DNA of 64,000 nucleotides from Bacteroidales bacterium WCE2008 (GTDB taxonomy: Bacteria > Bacteroidota > Bacteroidia > Bacteroidales > UBA932), in the NCBI GenBank assembly GCA_900167925.1, contig FUZM01000006.1:1-64000 (forward strand), read 5' to 3'. The position numbers and the translations under genes are program-made. This document shows positions 53,909 through 63,256 of this stretch, in pieces. How positions within the stretch are numbered: the stretch's first letter is position 1; every line of letters starts with the position of its first letter. Under the pieces are notes generated by a model. It searched no databases. It had not been told where the DNA came from and was given only the letters and a program-made list of their open reading frames with translations.

Positions 53909-56695
53909 TTACTTGATATATATTGCGGTTCCTACGGTACGGAGAGTCGGATTGTCCCAGTTCATAGGCTTCTCGCAAGGGTGGTTGACGATTCCGTCTA
54001 CTCCGTATCCGTCAATCCACATTGCGGTTCCGCCGCCTCCGTCGAGGTTGATGGCCTTGTAGCATCCAAGGCTCTTCATAAGCTTTGCAAGAACAGGAGC
54101 CTCCATTCCTACGGCCTGTTTCATCGGATCAGTTGATGTCCAGCGTCCGTCGACCGTCACCTGGATGACAGTGCTGCCGTCCTCGGTCACACCGATCGCG
54201 GTGCGCGGGTGGGTCGTTGCTATGAACTCTTCGTTCATGTCAAACTCCTGTATTACTCCTTCATAGACCAGCATAGGTCCTGCGCATCCGACGTTCTGGT
54301 TAGGCAGGGCTGCTGCGTCATAGTTGGTAGTCGTGCGCACGATGTCGAATACATTGTCGTCAATCGTGATAGCACCTTCCGTGATGTAATAATCCTGGTC
54401 GTTTGCCACGCGCTTGGTCACGCCGTCGACGCGTACGTAATGGCAGCATGCCATAGGACCGTTGGTGGCAACCAGAGGTTCTACGATGTCGCATTTGTCC
54501 CTGAGGTCCTGGCCGTTTCCGTAATCGTAGTACATGGCGATCCGGTTCTGGGACGACAGGGTAGTCTTTACGATATTGATGTTGCGCATCTGACCCTCCC
54601 ATTGGTCATGGATCTGGGTCCATACGACTCCTTCGCGCAGCACTGTGGTCTTCCATATGGCATTGCTGCTCACGATGTCTCCAGTCCATCCGAAGGTATC
54701 GTCCGAATAGACGGAAGTTCCGGATGAGCAGTGCTTTCCGTGATAAGCCCAGCGGCCATGGTCGTTGTCAAAGTTCGTGAGATTAGTGGGAGCAGCGTTG
54801 GCTTCAACTTTATCAGTATTGATCCTGACAAGCGGAGCGCTAGTGCTGTTGACGTTAGGATGGTCGTATTTCTTGCTTGGTACCCAGTATGCAGTGAGCT
54901 GCATGCCAGGCTTGCGGTAGTTGTTCTTGAGTACGCAGTTCGGGTGGGCACGGCCGACTACGGCGCCGCTGCTGTAGTTGCCCAGCGCATATCTGGCAGG
55001 AGTTATGACTCCGTTCCATGCTATGCTGTTGGTGATGTGTACGTTAGACGTGTACACCTGGCCGACCAGTCCGCCTGCGCCGGCAATGTTGCCGGCAGTG
55101 ATGTTGCCTGAAGCGAAGCACCTGTCAACGGTCACTTTGCTGGTATTCTGGATGGTTCCTGCGATTCCTCCTGCAAAGCCCCATGCATAGACGTTGCAGC
55201 TGGACCAGCAGAGGGTTATGCTGGTAGTTCCTCCCGGCTCAACTATACCCACGATACCTCCAGCATGGCGTTTGCTTCCATCGATGGTTACGGTTCCGGT
55301 AGTATGGCAGCGCTTGATGGTGCCGCCGGAAATGCTGGCCACGAGACCGCCTGCGTAATGATCTTTTCCTGTCACGGTCGTGTTCTCGACTGAACAGTCC
55401 ATGATAGTGAATGCCTTTTCTATATGGCCGATAAGACCGCCGGCGAAGCCTCCTTCGGTATTGACGGTACTGTTGGTGACCTTAACGCCCTGGACGGTGC
55501 TGTTGGCAGTCTTGAGGGTTTTGGCAAGGGCTCCGATGGCGCCGTCGCCCGAAACAGTGGACTGGTCGAGCCTGAGGTCATATACTTTTCCGTTGAGGTC
55601 GTCGAACAAAGGAGCGTCAAGCTTGGTGATGGTCTTGCCGTTTCCATTGAGATCGACTTTCTTGGTACATGGTTCCGGATTCAGCGGAGTCCAGTCGATC
55701 ACATGTACGTCGATGTCATCGACCAGCTTGAAGTATTTGGTCGATCCTGCCGCAAGAAGCCCGGCCATAGCCTGCATCTGGCGTCTGTCACCGACAAGGT
55801 ATGGATGAGCCTCGGAACCGTTGTCATCCAGTCCGGCGCTTTTGTTTATGTTTTTGCAATCCAGGGTGACTGTATGCGACGAGCCGGCAGGGATGGTGGA
55901 TGCGGAGCCGTGCTTGCGATACGCCGTGTATTTGTTGGTGGCGTTCGTCGATACCTGGAACTGGTAGAGAATCTCAGTTCCGGCCGGTATGGCAATGTCC
56001 CCGGCAGGGAGAGTGGCTGATACCGTGATGGTCTTGCCGTTTCCCGGAACGCCGGGATTGCTGATGTTTATGGTGAGGGTCTTGCTGCCCCCGAATATCT
56101 TTGATGATGCTTTTACAATGATTTTCTGTACGGCATTTGCGATCGAATGATTCGGAAGTTCAGCCTGTATGGTGAGAGTCGAAGAAGACAGCATTCTTCC
56201 TCCGTTGGCTTTTGCCCAGGCCTCGGAGAATACGGCTCCGTCAAACTTGTCGACTCCTTCCAGCGTGGCAGCATACACCAGATGGTCGGTGCTGCCTATG
56301 GCTGTCTGGGTCTGTTCGGTCAGGTCTTTGTCCTTTCCGCTGTTGAGATAGATGTTGTATTTTACAGATTCCTCCAGTGCTGATACATCGGCTGTGGAGA
56401 ATGTCGCCGTTGAGTTCCCTTTTTCGGATGAGTAAGAGAATGTCGCAGATCTGGATTCGTCATAGGCATCTTTTACGATGATGATGTCAGTTTTTTCCCA
56501 GCAGGTCTTAGTTGCGCTGTCAGAATTCAGGTCCGCCTTGGTGATACCCTCAGCGGGGATGGTAAGTGTAATGCTGGAGGGATGGGCTTCTTTCGCCGAA
56601 TCATTGATTGTCGGCTCAAGTTCCTTGTCCGTGCAAGCCCCAAGGAGAGCAGCCAGTATCGCAAAGGCGAGCAGCTGCAAGCAGTTTTTTTTCAT
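53909..56695 (-). CDS. Lipoprotein with GLUG repeats and C-terminal phosphodiester glycosidase domain
   Basis: A 928-residue lipoprotein (ILAALLGAC, lipobox Cys near residue 21). An N-terminal beta domain (about 40-290) resembles fimbrillin/BACON-type regions. Next are GLUG-type Gly-rich repeats (about 400-580: AGGLIGHI, YAGGLVASISGG, HAGGIVGIVEPG, FAGGIAGTI, AGGLVGQV). The C-terminal ~230 residues are a NAGPA-like domain with THPRTAIGVTEDGSTVIQVT and INLDGGGGTAMW. I chose the ATG at 56695 over a TTG two codons upstream. It is likely surface-exposed. It precedes the fused phosphatase gene in one transcript, so the two probably act on the same phosphodiester-bearing glycan. Confidence 0.85.
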   Translation of the reverse strand: MKKNCLQLLAFAILAALLGACTDKELEPTINDSAKEAHPSSITLTIPAEGITKADLNSDSATKTCWEKTDIIIVKDAYDESRSATFSYSSEKGNSTATFSTADVSALEESVKYNIYLNSGKDKDLTEQTQTAIGSTDHLVYAATLEGVDKFDGAVFSEAWAKANGGRMLSSSTLTIQAELPNHSIANAVQKIIVKASSKIFGGSKTLTINISNPGVPGNGKTITVSATLPAGDIAIPAGTEILYQFQVSTNATNKYTAYRKHGSASTIPAGSSHTVTLDCKNINKSAGLDDNGSEAHPYLVGDRRQMQAMAGLLAAGSTKYFKLVDDIDVHVIDWTPLNPEPCTKKVDLNGNGKTITKLDAPLFDDLNGKVYDLRLDQSTVSGDGAIGALAKTLKTANSTVQGVKVTNSTVNTEGGFAGGLIGHIEKAFTIMDCSVENTTVTGKDHYAGGLVASISGGTIKRCHTTGTVTIDGSKRHAGGIVGIVEPGGTTSITLCWSSCNVYAWGFAGGIAGTIQNTSKVTVDRCFASGNITAGNIAGAGGLVGQVYTSNVHITNSIAWNGVITPARYALGNYSSGAVVGRAHPNCVLKNNYRKPGMQLTAYWVPSKKYDHPNVNSTSAPLVRINTDKVEANAAPTNLTNFDNDHGRWAYHGKHCSSGTSVYSDDTFGWTGDIVSSNAIWKTTVLREGVVWTQIHDQWEGQMRNINIVKTTLSSQNRIAMYYDYGNGQDLRDKCDIVEPLVATNGPMACCHYVRVDGVTKRVANDQDYYITEGAITIDDNVFDIVRTTTNYDAAALPNQNVGCAGPMLVYEGVIQEFDMNEEFIATTHPRTAIGVTEDGSTVIQVTVDGRWTSTDPMKQAVGMEAPVLAKLMKSLGCYKAINLDGGGGTAMWIDGYGVDGIVNHPCEKPMNWDNPTLRTVGTAIYIK

Positions 56696-56731
56696 AATCA
56701 ATTGGTATTAGTGTTAAAAATGTGTCATGTG

Positions 56732-57505
56732 TTATTCGATTGTGAATTCCCTCAGCAGGCCTGCGTCACCTTCTGATACGGTGACGACTATTTCTATGTC
56801 GTTCTCACCGGTTTTGAGGAATGGACCTATGTTTTTCTTAAGCGATTTTCCGGCAAAATTTGCGACTTTGGCACCGTTTACCCATACGGCGCATGATTCT
56901 CCTTCCCATTCTGTTATCCGAAGGACGCGTCTGCCTATCGTCTCGGGCGCTTCGTACTTGCGGCTGTAGGATACCTCTCCAGAGTAGAACGGCATCCCTT
57001 GTCCGGAAAGCGGGGCGACCTTCAGAGTCTTTGATGGAGCGACGAGCCATTCGGTTTCGTCCGAAGCAAGCACATTGAAATCTCCCGCGATGCATGCCCG
57101 GGATATTTCCCCGTTGCCCTGAAGTTCAATGACATTTTCTCCGTCGAGGACCCTGCCGCCGATTACATAGCAGCCGTCGGTTTCGTCAAACATGTGCTGT
57201 CTCTTCGATGGCAAGATTTCTTCACCGTTCATCTTTACGGTCCAGTTTGCCGGCCTTTCACAGACAAAAATCGGGTTGGAGTCGCAGAGACAGTTCTGCG
57301 ATACGAAACGGTATCGGATTGTGACTTCGTCTGGATCGGAGTTCATCTCGCTGATTTCCAGCGGAAGTCTGTTGACATCATAGCTTTCCACGCAAATTTC
57401 GGACACAGGCTTTATTTCACCAAAACGGCTCCCGCCAGTCTGGCAGGAGTATGATAGGGTGAACAATAATAAAATATAAGCGTAGCCGATTAAATTGCGC
57501 GGCAT
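56732..57505 (-). CDS. Small lipoprotein with glycosidase-type jelly-roll domain
   Basis: A 257-residue lipoprotein (ILLLFTLSYSC). The C-terminal half has FYSGEVSYSRKYEAPE, RVLRITEWEGESCAVWVNGAKV and ENDIEIVVTVSEGDAGLLRE. This pattern resembles the galactose-binding-like jelly roll at the end of GH106/GH2-type enzymes, here without any catalytic barrel. It may be a stand-alone carbohydrate-binding lipoprotein or the surviving end of a larger hydrolase. It is first in the minus-strand set with the two phosphodiester glycosidase genes (36-bp gap). Confidence 0.7.
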   Translation of the reverse strand: MPRNLIGYAYILLLFTLSYSCQTGGSRFGEIKPVSEICVESYDVNRLPLEISEMNSDPDEVTIRYRFVSQNCLCDSNPIFVCERPANWTVKMNGEEILPSKRQHMFDETDGCYVIGGRVLDGENVIELQGNGEISRACIAGDFNVLASDETEWLVAPSKTLKVAPLSGQGMPFYSGEVSYSRKYEAPETIGRRVLRITEWEGESCAVWVNGAKVANFAGKSLKKNIGPFLKTGENDIEIVVTVSEGDAGLLREFTIE

Positions 57506-57540
57506 GTTATTCCTTTAAAATACTTTTGATATATACTGAA

Positions 57541-57584
57541 ACAAATTTGCGGCGAAGTTGGAAAAATGCTCAGACATTTCCAAA
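57541..57584 (+). repeat. Right copy of the ~45-bp direct repeat
   Basis: Matches 49371-49415 in the same orientation; bases 57560-57584 are identical to 49391-49415. It is followed within 20 bp by a fragment of GH95 coding sequence, in the same orientation as the GH95 gene that follows the left copy. Confidence 0.85.
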
Positions 57585-57600
57585 AATATATGGAAAAAAT

Positions 57601-57654
57601 ATAAAGATTTCCGCCCTCCCGGATGAGTGGAAAGACGGAAATATAAATGGGTAA
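57601..57654 (+). pseudogene. Remnant of a second GH95 gene
   Basis: Translated on the plus strand, this gives IKISALPDEWKDGNING and a stop. The intact GH95 near 51667-51720 encodes IKELPALPDAWKDGSVKG. The upstream repeat plus this 3' scrap look like a GH95 gene from which nearly everything between promoter region and C-terminus has been deleted. Too short to be functional. Confidence 0.75.
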
Positions 57655-57675
57655 AAAACGTATCGTAGAGGTGGG

Positions 57676-58986
57676 CTAAAAGTCTATTTTCTCACCTTTG
57701 TAGAAATCAAGGAGCTGGGTCTGGAACAGATGCTCATATCGGGCCTGCGCGAGATCCGATTCGGCTTTCATGAGTGTGTTCTTCGCCTCATTGAATTCGG
57801 TGATAGTGGCCTTGCCTGCCTCATATTTGGCGCTTACCAGCTCGAATGAACTCTCTGCGCTTTCCTTGACTTCTTCGCTGCTGATGTATTTGTCCCTGGA
57901 AGCAATCGCTCCGTACCATGCCTGCTGGATTTCCTTGTAGAGATTCTTGCGGGCATTGTCGAGCTGGAGTCTCTGGTAGTTGTACTGCAGCTTTGCAGAA
58001 CGGATATTATTGCGGACCTGGAAGCGGCTGAAGATCGGGATGCTAAGGTTAAGCCCGACATATTTACGGAAGTTGTCTCTGGTCTGATCAAGGGCCGACT
58101 TAGGAATATCCGAATATATTCCGGAAGCTATGCCTCCCGAAAGGGAGAGGCTTGGATAAAGCGAACTTTTTGCTACTCCGATTTTGCTCTCGGCGGCTTC
58201 GAGTCGTGCTTTTTCGGCAAGGATCGAAGGTTTTATGCCGATAGCTGAAGCGTAGATGTCTTCGGCGGAACCGATCAGGCGCGCACCTATGGTCTCAGTA
58301 TCCGGAACCGCCACGTCGAAATCCTCAGGGTCAGAGAGCTCCAGAAGCTGGGTGATATCCAGAATGGAGAGCTTCAGGTTGTTTGCGGCCTGTGTCTTCT
58401 GGTAACGGCTCTGGGCAAGAGCTGCTTTCTGCTGGGCGACCTGTGCGGCAGAGGCCTTCCCGGTCTCGAACATGTCCTCGAGACGGGCTACCTGCATTGA
58501 ATCGATGGCAATCTGGTTCTTAGCGACCGAGAGAATCTCCTTGTCGTAGAGAATCTGCACATAGGCCTTCGCCACGGCGATGCGGATATCGTCCCTGGCC
58601 TTTTCGAGGTCGGCAGTCGCGGCGGCGAGATTCAGCTTGCTGGCTGCGATATCATGTTTTATCCTGAAGCCCTGGAATATAGGGACGTCGATTCCGGCAC
58701 TGGCGCTGGTAGTAGCGGTATAATCAGTGTTGGCATAAATGTTATCTGCATTAAGACCTCGTCCGAAATTGAATTGCTCCGATACCTGTGCGCTAGCGCC
58801 CGGAAGGCGGCTGTTTTTAGCTGTATTGAGCTCAATCTCGTTCTGCATTACGTTCAGCTCGTTCTGCTTTACGGTGATGTTGTTCTCGAGAGCATAATCG
58901 ATGCATTGTCTCAGGCTCCAAGGAGTCCCGGCCCATGCTCCGGCTGTTGCGGAGAGAAGGAGGATAGAGGTTATGACCTTGCGCAT
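57676..58986 (-). CDS. TolC-family outer-membrane efflux protein
   Basis: A 436-residue protein with a signal peptide (VITSILLLSATAGAWA) and the TolC repeat layout: WSLRQCIDYALENNITVKQNE, IFQGFRIKHDIAASKLNL with long helices, and the second repeat SLSLSGGIASGI, PIFSRFQVRNNIRSAKLQYN. It provides the outer-membrane channel for the ABC exporter encoded upstream and is the last gene of that operon (2-bp gap). Confidence 0.94.
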   Translation of the reverse strand: MRKVITSILLLSATAGAWAGTPWSLRQCIDYALENNITVKQNELNVMQNEIELNTAKNSRLPGASAQVSEQFNFGRGLNADNIYANTDYTATTSASAGIDVPIFQGFRIKHDIAASKLNLAAATADLEKARDDIRIAVAKAYVQILYDKEILSVAKNQIAIDSMQVARLEDMFETGKASAAQVAQQKAALAQSRYQKTQAANNLKLSILDITQLLELSDPEDFDVAVPDTETIGARLIGSAEDIYASAIGIKPSILAEKARLEAAESKIGVAKSSLYPSLSLSGGIASGIYSDIPKSALDQTRDNFRKYVGLNLSIPIFSRFQVRNNIRSAKLQYNYQRLQLDNARKNLYKEIQQAWYGAIASRDKYISSEEVKESAESSFELVSAKYEAGKATITEFNEAKNTLMKAESDLAQARYEHLFQTQLLDFYKGEKIDF

Positions 58987-58988
58987 AT

Positions 58989-60071
58989 CTATTCGCTGAT
59001 TACTTTGTTTCCACGTATCTTGTCAGACTCTTCCAATCCGGAAAGAACCTGGATGTTGACTCCGTCGCTTAGTCCGGTCTTGATCTGCCTGCGGGTATAT
59101 CCGTTGGCTGCATCTCCGACATAGACATAAGTGCTGTCTCCGTCGAATTCGACCGCGCTTTCAGGTACGGAAAGTACGGATTCCTTCTTCTCGAGGACAA
59201 TGGTAGCGTTGGCGCTGTATCCCGAGCGGATCTTTATGTCCGAAGGAATGGCAACCGCAGCCTTGATCTCGAACTGGTTGGCTCCGTTGTTGACGATAGC
59301 CTTAGGGGAGACATACTCGAGGACGGCGTCATAGCTGAGGTCCTGGAGGGCACCGATGGTTATGCTTACAGGCATTCCTTCAGACAGTCTTCCGACTTCA
59401 GTCTCGTCGACATTGCCGTCGAAGATAAGGTCGTTCATGTTGGCGACTGTAGCAATTGTCGTACCATCGTTGAATGTGTTGCTGAGTATGACAGAATTGC
59501 CGACTTTGACAGGAATGTCGAGAATCAGACCTGACACGGTGGATCTTACGAGAGTCGAGCTGGAGGAAGCGTTTGTCTTGGAAACTCCGTCCCGGATTAC
59601 TTCGAGAGCATCCTGGGATGCGGAATATTCTTCCTTGGCCTGCTCGAGAGCCTGGCGGACCTGCTCGAATTCCTCGGCGCTGACAAGCTGCTTGTCATAG
59701 AGGGCTTTTTCTCTGTCGAAGTTGGTCTGCGCCTGCTTGAGATTGATCTCGGAAAGGCGCACCCTGCTCTGGGCGGCACTGAGCGAACTCATGTCAGGGA
59801 TGACCTTTACTCTGGCTATGACTTCTCCGGCTGCGACCTGCTGGCCCGCCTCTTTATAGAGTTCGGAGATGATACCGCTGATCTGCGGCTTGATGTTTAC
59901 TTCGTTGCGCGGGATTATCTTGCCGGTGACCACTGCGGTACGCGAGATATCCTTCAGCGAAGGGTTGATCTCCTCATAGACGTCTTTCTTCGTCTTCGAG
60001 TTGTTGTAGAGGAACATGAATGTCCCGACGAACAGGATGGCCAGCAAGGCCCAGATAATGTACTTTTTCAT
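58989..60071 (-). CDS. Periplasmic adaptor protein (MacA/HlyD family)
   Basis: A 360-residue membrane-fusion protein. It has an N-terminal anchor (YIIWALLAILFVGTFMFLY) and a split lipoyl/barrel-sandwich domain (VNIKPQISGIISELYKEAGQ, later VRSTVSGLILDIPVKVGNSV) around a helical hairpin with heptad-like EQARQALEQAKEEY. A beta-barrel and membrane-proximal domain complete it. It bridges the MacB-like permeases and TolC, whose genes flank it. Confidence 0.94.
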   Translation of the reverse strand: MKKYIIWALLAILFVGTFMFLYNNSKTKKDVYEEINPSLKDISRTAVVTGKIIPRNEVNIKPQISGIISELYKEAGQQVAAGEVIARVKVIPDMSSLSAAQSRVRLSEINLKQAQTNFDREKALYDKQLVSAEEFEQVRQALEQAKEEYSASQDALEVIRDGVSKTNASSSSTLVRSTVSGLILDIPVKVGNSVILSNTFNDGTTIATVANMNDLIFDGNVDETEVGRLSEGMPVSITIGALQDLSYDAVLEYVSPKAIVNNGANQFEIKAAVAIPSDIKIRSGYSANATIVLEKKESVLSVPESAVEFDGDSTYVYVGDAANGYTRRQIKTGLSDGVNIQVLSGLEESDKIRGNKVISE

Positions 60072-60096
60072 ATTGAGTTATGTTTTATTTTTCTAA

Positions 60097-61329
60097 TTAT
60101 TCTTCTCTCATCGCATCTACAGGTTTTATTTCCATCGCTCTCTTGGCAGGGGCCAGTCCGGCGAGCACTCCGAGTACCAGAAGTATTGACAGGACGACCA
60201 TGGCGGAGCCGAAGCTTACCTGGAAACTACCGTCGGACGAGGTCATGTCAACGATTGAAAGGATTCCTACCGAAACAATGATTCCAATCATTCCGGAAAC
60301 CAGAGTCAGCAGTACGCTTTCCTCCATGATCTGGGTGATTATGACGCCCGGAGTCGCTCCTATGGCTCTGCGTATTCCGATTTCTGTCGTACGTTCCTTT
60401 ACCGAAACCATCATGATGTTGGACACTCCGATCACCGCAGCCAGGATTGTTCCGAAACCGACGATCCAGATAAGAAGATTGACACCTTTGAAAAGGTTGT
60501 CCATTATTCCGAAAAGAAGCTCCAGATTGAGCGTCATTATCGCTTTTTTGTCATCCGGGTCGAAATAATGGTTCCTGGCCAGTATTGTCTTGGCTTTCTC
60601 AAGTATATCCTTTATCTTGAAACCGTCTTTGGCTGTCAGGCAGAGAATGTCTATATCTTCACCTCTGTTGTAGATTTTCTGGATTACGGTTATCGGGATA
60701 GTGATGCTTTCCGCTGATCTTCCGTTTATGCTTATGCCGCCCTGGGCGTAATCTACGCCTACTACCATATAGCTGATACCGTCAAGCTGGATGAATTTTC
60801 CGCAAGGGTCTTCTCCTTCTACGAAGAGATTGGTATATATGCTTTTGCCTATGACGCAGACTTTCCTTTCCTGCTGGATGTCTATTTCATTGAGGTATCT
60901 TCCGTATTTGATTTTCGGAGCCTCTATTTCGCTATAGTCAGGTCTTACTCCTTTAGCGTGGCAGGATGCCTCGTTTACTTCGAAGACCGCCTTTGACGAC
61001 CAGACGGAGACCATAGGGGAGACGGCCTTGACCTCTGGAATGCTCTGTTTGAGCTTTTCGATGTCTGTTGTCTCGAGGTTCCAGCTCCTGCCGCTCTTGA
61101 AACCCTTGTATGGCTTGGAGGTCTGCGTTGCGCCTATGAAACCTGAGTTCGTGGCGAATCCGTCAAACTGCATGGTTATCTGGTCTTTCACGCCTTTTCC
61201 TCCTCCCATCAATATGAGCAGCATGAAGATGCCCCAGAAGACTCCGAATCCGGTCAGTATGCTACGGGTCCGGTTGCGGGTGATAGCTTCAGTAAGCTCC
61301 TGTAAAATATCTCTGTTAAAGTATTTCAT
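60097..61329 (-). CDS. ABC transporter permease, MacB/FtsX type (second copy)
   Basis: A 410-residue protein with one N-terminal helix (ILTGFGVFWGIFMLLILMGG), a large periplasmic MacB_PCD domain and three C-terminal FtsX helices, with the conserved VKERTTEIGIRRAIGATPGVI loop. It shares this build with the permease directly upstream, whose stop overlaps by 4 bp. The two probably form a heterodimer. Confidence 0.94.
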   Translation of the reverse strand: MKYFNRDILQELTEAITRNRTRSILTGFGVFWGIFMLLILMGGGKGVKDQITMQFDGFATNSGFIGATQTSKPYKGFKSGRSWNLETTDIEKLKQSIPEVKAVSPMVSVWSSKAVFEVNEASCHAKGVRPDYSEIEAPKIKYGRYLNEIDIQQERKVCVIGKSIYTNLFVEGEDPCGKFIQLDGISYMVVGVDYAQGGISINGRSAESITIPITVIQKIYNRGEDIDILCLTAKDGFKIKDILEKAKTILARNHYFDPDDKKAIMTLNLELLFGIMDNLFKGVNLLIWIVGFGTILAAVIGVSNIMMVSVKERTTEIGIRRAIGATPGVIITQIMEESVLLTLVSGMIGIIVSVGILSIVDMTSSDGSFQVSFGSAMVVLSILLVLGVLAGLAPAKRAMEIKPVDAMREE

Positions 61330-62597
61330 TCTGCTCTGAGTGCTTCAATTGGTTTGACTTTGGTGGCCTTCCATGCCGGAATCATTCCTGCAATCGTGCC
61401 TGCTATTATCAGCAGAAGAGTCGCTTCTACTGCCGTGCTCATGCTTACCCCCGGGTTGACGAAGATTGTTGCCTTGGCGACACCGACGTCGATAGCTTTG
61501 TCCGACATGGTTATGTCCATAATCTTGTTGGCCGCGATTCCGAGGACCATTCCGATATACCCGAAGAAGGCTGTTATCGTTATGCTTTCGGCGATGACCA
61601 GTTTGAGGATTTCAGCCGGCCGGGCTCCTATCGCCTTACGGATGCCGAATTCATGGGTCCTTTCCTTTACGGTTATGAGCATGATATTCGATATTCCGAC
61701 GATACCGCTTATTAGGGTGAGAAGACCGAGAATCCACAGCGCTTTGCGTATCTTTTTTGCCACGCTGCCAAGTCTCTGCCTGTTCACTGCATTGTTGTAG
61801 GCTTCAATTGTCCTGGTATCGGTGGGGTCGGCATGGTGGTGTAAATTGAAAGCTCGACGGTAGTTCTCCTCGAATTCTTTGTTCTTTTCTTCGGTGTCAA
61901 GCCCGTGGAATGTCAGCTGGATCCAGTCTATATTGTTACCTTTAGAGTATATGCTTGATACGGTCGTTGATGGTGCATATATGGTCACATTAACGAAGGA
62001 GGCTACGCTTTCATCGCTTTTATAGATTCCGACAATCTTGTAGATGAAGCCGCCTATGTCCAGATATTTCCCCACGAGAGTTGAAATCTTGACGCCTTTT
62101 TCAAGCATCTGGTCGGCCTCCTTGCTTCCGATGACCACAACTTTTCTCTGACCTTTCAGATCGTTTCCGTTTATGAAACGGCCGTGTACTATTTCTAAAT
62201 TGTCTATTCCTTGGTACAGAGGGGTTACGCCCTCAAGTTCGCAGTTGAATGAATACTGGCCGTAGACCATCTGGGTCGTTTCGCTGACGATGGCGCTGAC
62301 ATCTTCTACGTATTCTCCGAAATAACCTTCGTCCAGAATATCCACGTCATGGCTGTCAAACTCAATATATCGGCCTTCCTTGTATCCTGCGTACGGTTTG
62401 GAGGTCCGCCTGTTGATTATCTCGATGGAGTTCGGGACGAGCGATATGTTCCCGGAGACGGAGTTCATGACTCCGTTTCCAGCACCGATCAGGGATATTA
62501 TCATGAATATTCCCCAGGCGACCGAGAAACCGGTGAGCGCCGTCCTCAGTTTGTTCTGCCGGAGCGTACTCCATATTTCTTCGACAATGTCTCTCAT
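61326..62597 (-). CDS. ABC transporter permease, MacB/FtsX type (first copy)
   Basis: A 423-residue protein with the same four-helix layout as the next gene: N-terminal helix near TALTGFSVAWGIFMIISLIG, a periplasmic MacB_PCD domain and FtsX helices with VKERTHEFGIRKAIGARPAEI. It overlaps the ATPase gene by 4 bp and the second permease gene by 4 bp, so the three are translated together. Confidence 0.94.
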   Translation of the reverse strand: MRDIVEEIWSTLRQNKLRTALTGFSVAWGIFMIISLIGAGNGVMNSVSGNISLVPNSIEIINRRTSKPYAGYKEGRYIEFDSHDVDILDEGYFGEYVEDVSAIVSETTQMVYGQYSFNCELEGVTPLYQGIDNLEIVHGRFINGNDLKGQRKVVVIGSKEADQMLEKGVKISTLVGKYLDIGGFIYKIVGIYKSDESVASFVNVTIYAPSTTVSSIYSKGNNIDWIQLTFHGLDTEEKNKEFEENYRRAFNLHHHADPTDTRTIEAYNNAVNRQRLGSVAKKIRKALWILGLLTLISGIVGISNIMLITVKERTHEFGIRKAIGARPAEILKLVIAESITITAFFGYIGMVLGIAANKIMDITMSDKAIDVGVAKATIFVNPGVSMSTAVEATLLLIIAGTIAGMIPAWKATKVKPIEALRAE

Positions 62598-63256
62598 AAG
62601 ATCAGTCCGTCTTTGATTCTGATGACACGTTTGGTGTATTCTGTTACGGTCGGGTCATGGGTGACTACGATTATGGTCATATTCTCCGACTTGTTGAGGT
62701 CGCGGAGAAGTTCCATGATTTCGACGGATGTCTTGGAGTCGAGGGCTCCGGTCGGCTCGTCCGCAAGGATGATCTGCGGTCTGGTGATCAGGGCGCGTGC
62801 GATTGCGACCCTCTGTCTCTGGCCTCCGGACATTTCGTTAGGATAGTGGTCGGCCCAGTCCTTAATGCCCATTTTCTCGAGATACTCCATTGCGAGCTGA
62901 TGGCGCTTCTTGCGCGGAACGCCCTGGTAGAAGAGGGGAAGTTCCACATTCTCCACGGCAGTCTTGAAACCTATGAGATTATATGACTGGAAGATAAATC
63001 CGATCATATGGTTTCTGTAGTACGCGCTGCGGGTTTCGCTGAGGTCTTTTATAAGTGTTCCGTCAAGCCTGTATTCCCCCTCATCGTAATTGTCGAGTAT
63101 TCCGAGGATGTTCAGAAGCGTGGATTTTCCTGAGCCGGATGCGCCCATGATGGAGACGAATTCTCCTCGTTCTATGTCGAGGTCGATTCCTTTCAGGACG
63201 TGTAGTGGCTGACCGTTGTTGTAAGTCTTGTTTATGTTTCTTAGTTCAATTATCAT
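62594..63256 (-). CDS. ABC transporter ATP-binding protein (MacB/LolD type)
   Basis: A 220-residue ATPase: Walker A GASGSGKST (about 38-46), Q-loop in MIGFIFQSYNLIGF, signature MSGGQRQRVAIARAL, Walker B IILADEPTG, and the switch His in VVTHDPTV. It is the first gene of the efflux operon. An inverted repeat lies just upstream of its ATG. Confidence 0.95.
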   Translation of the reverse strand: MIIELRNINKTYNNGQPLHVLKGIDLDIERGEFVSIMGASGSGKSTLLNILGILDNYDEGEYRLDGTLIKDLSETRSAYYRNHMIGFIFQSYNLIGFKTAVENVELPLFYQGVPRKKRHQLAMEYLEKMGIKDWADHYPNEMSGGQRQRVAIARALITRPQIILADEPTGALDSKTSVEIMELLRDLNKSENMTIIVVTHDPTVTEYTKRVIRIKDGLIL

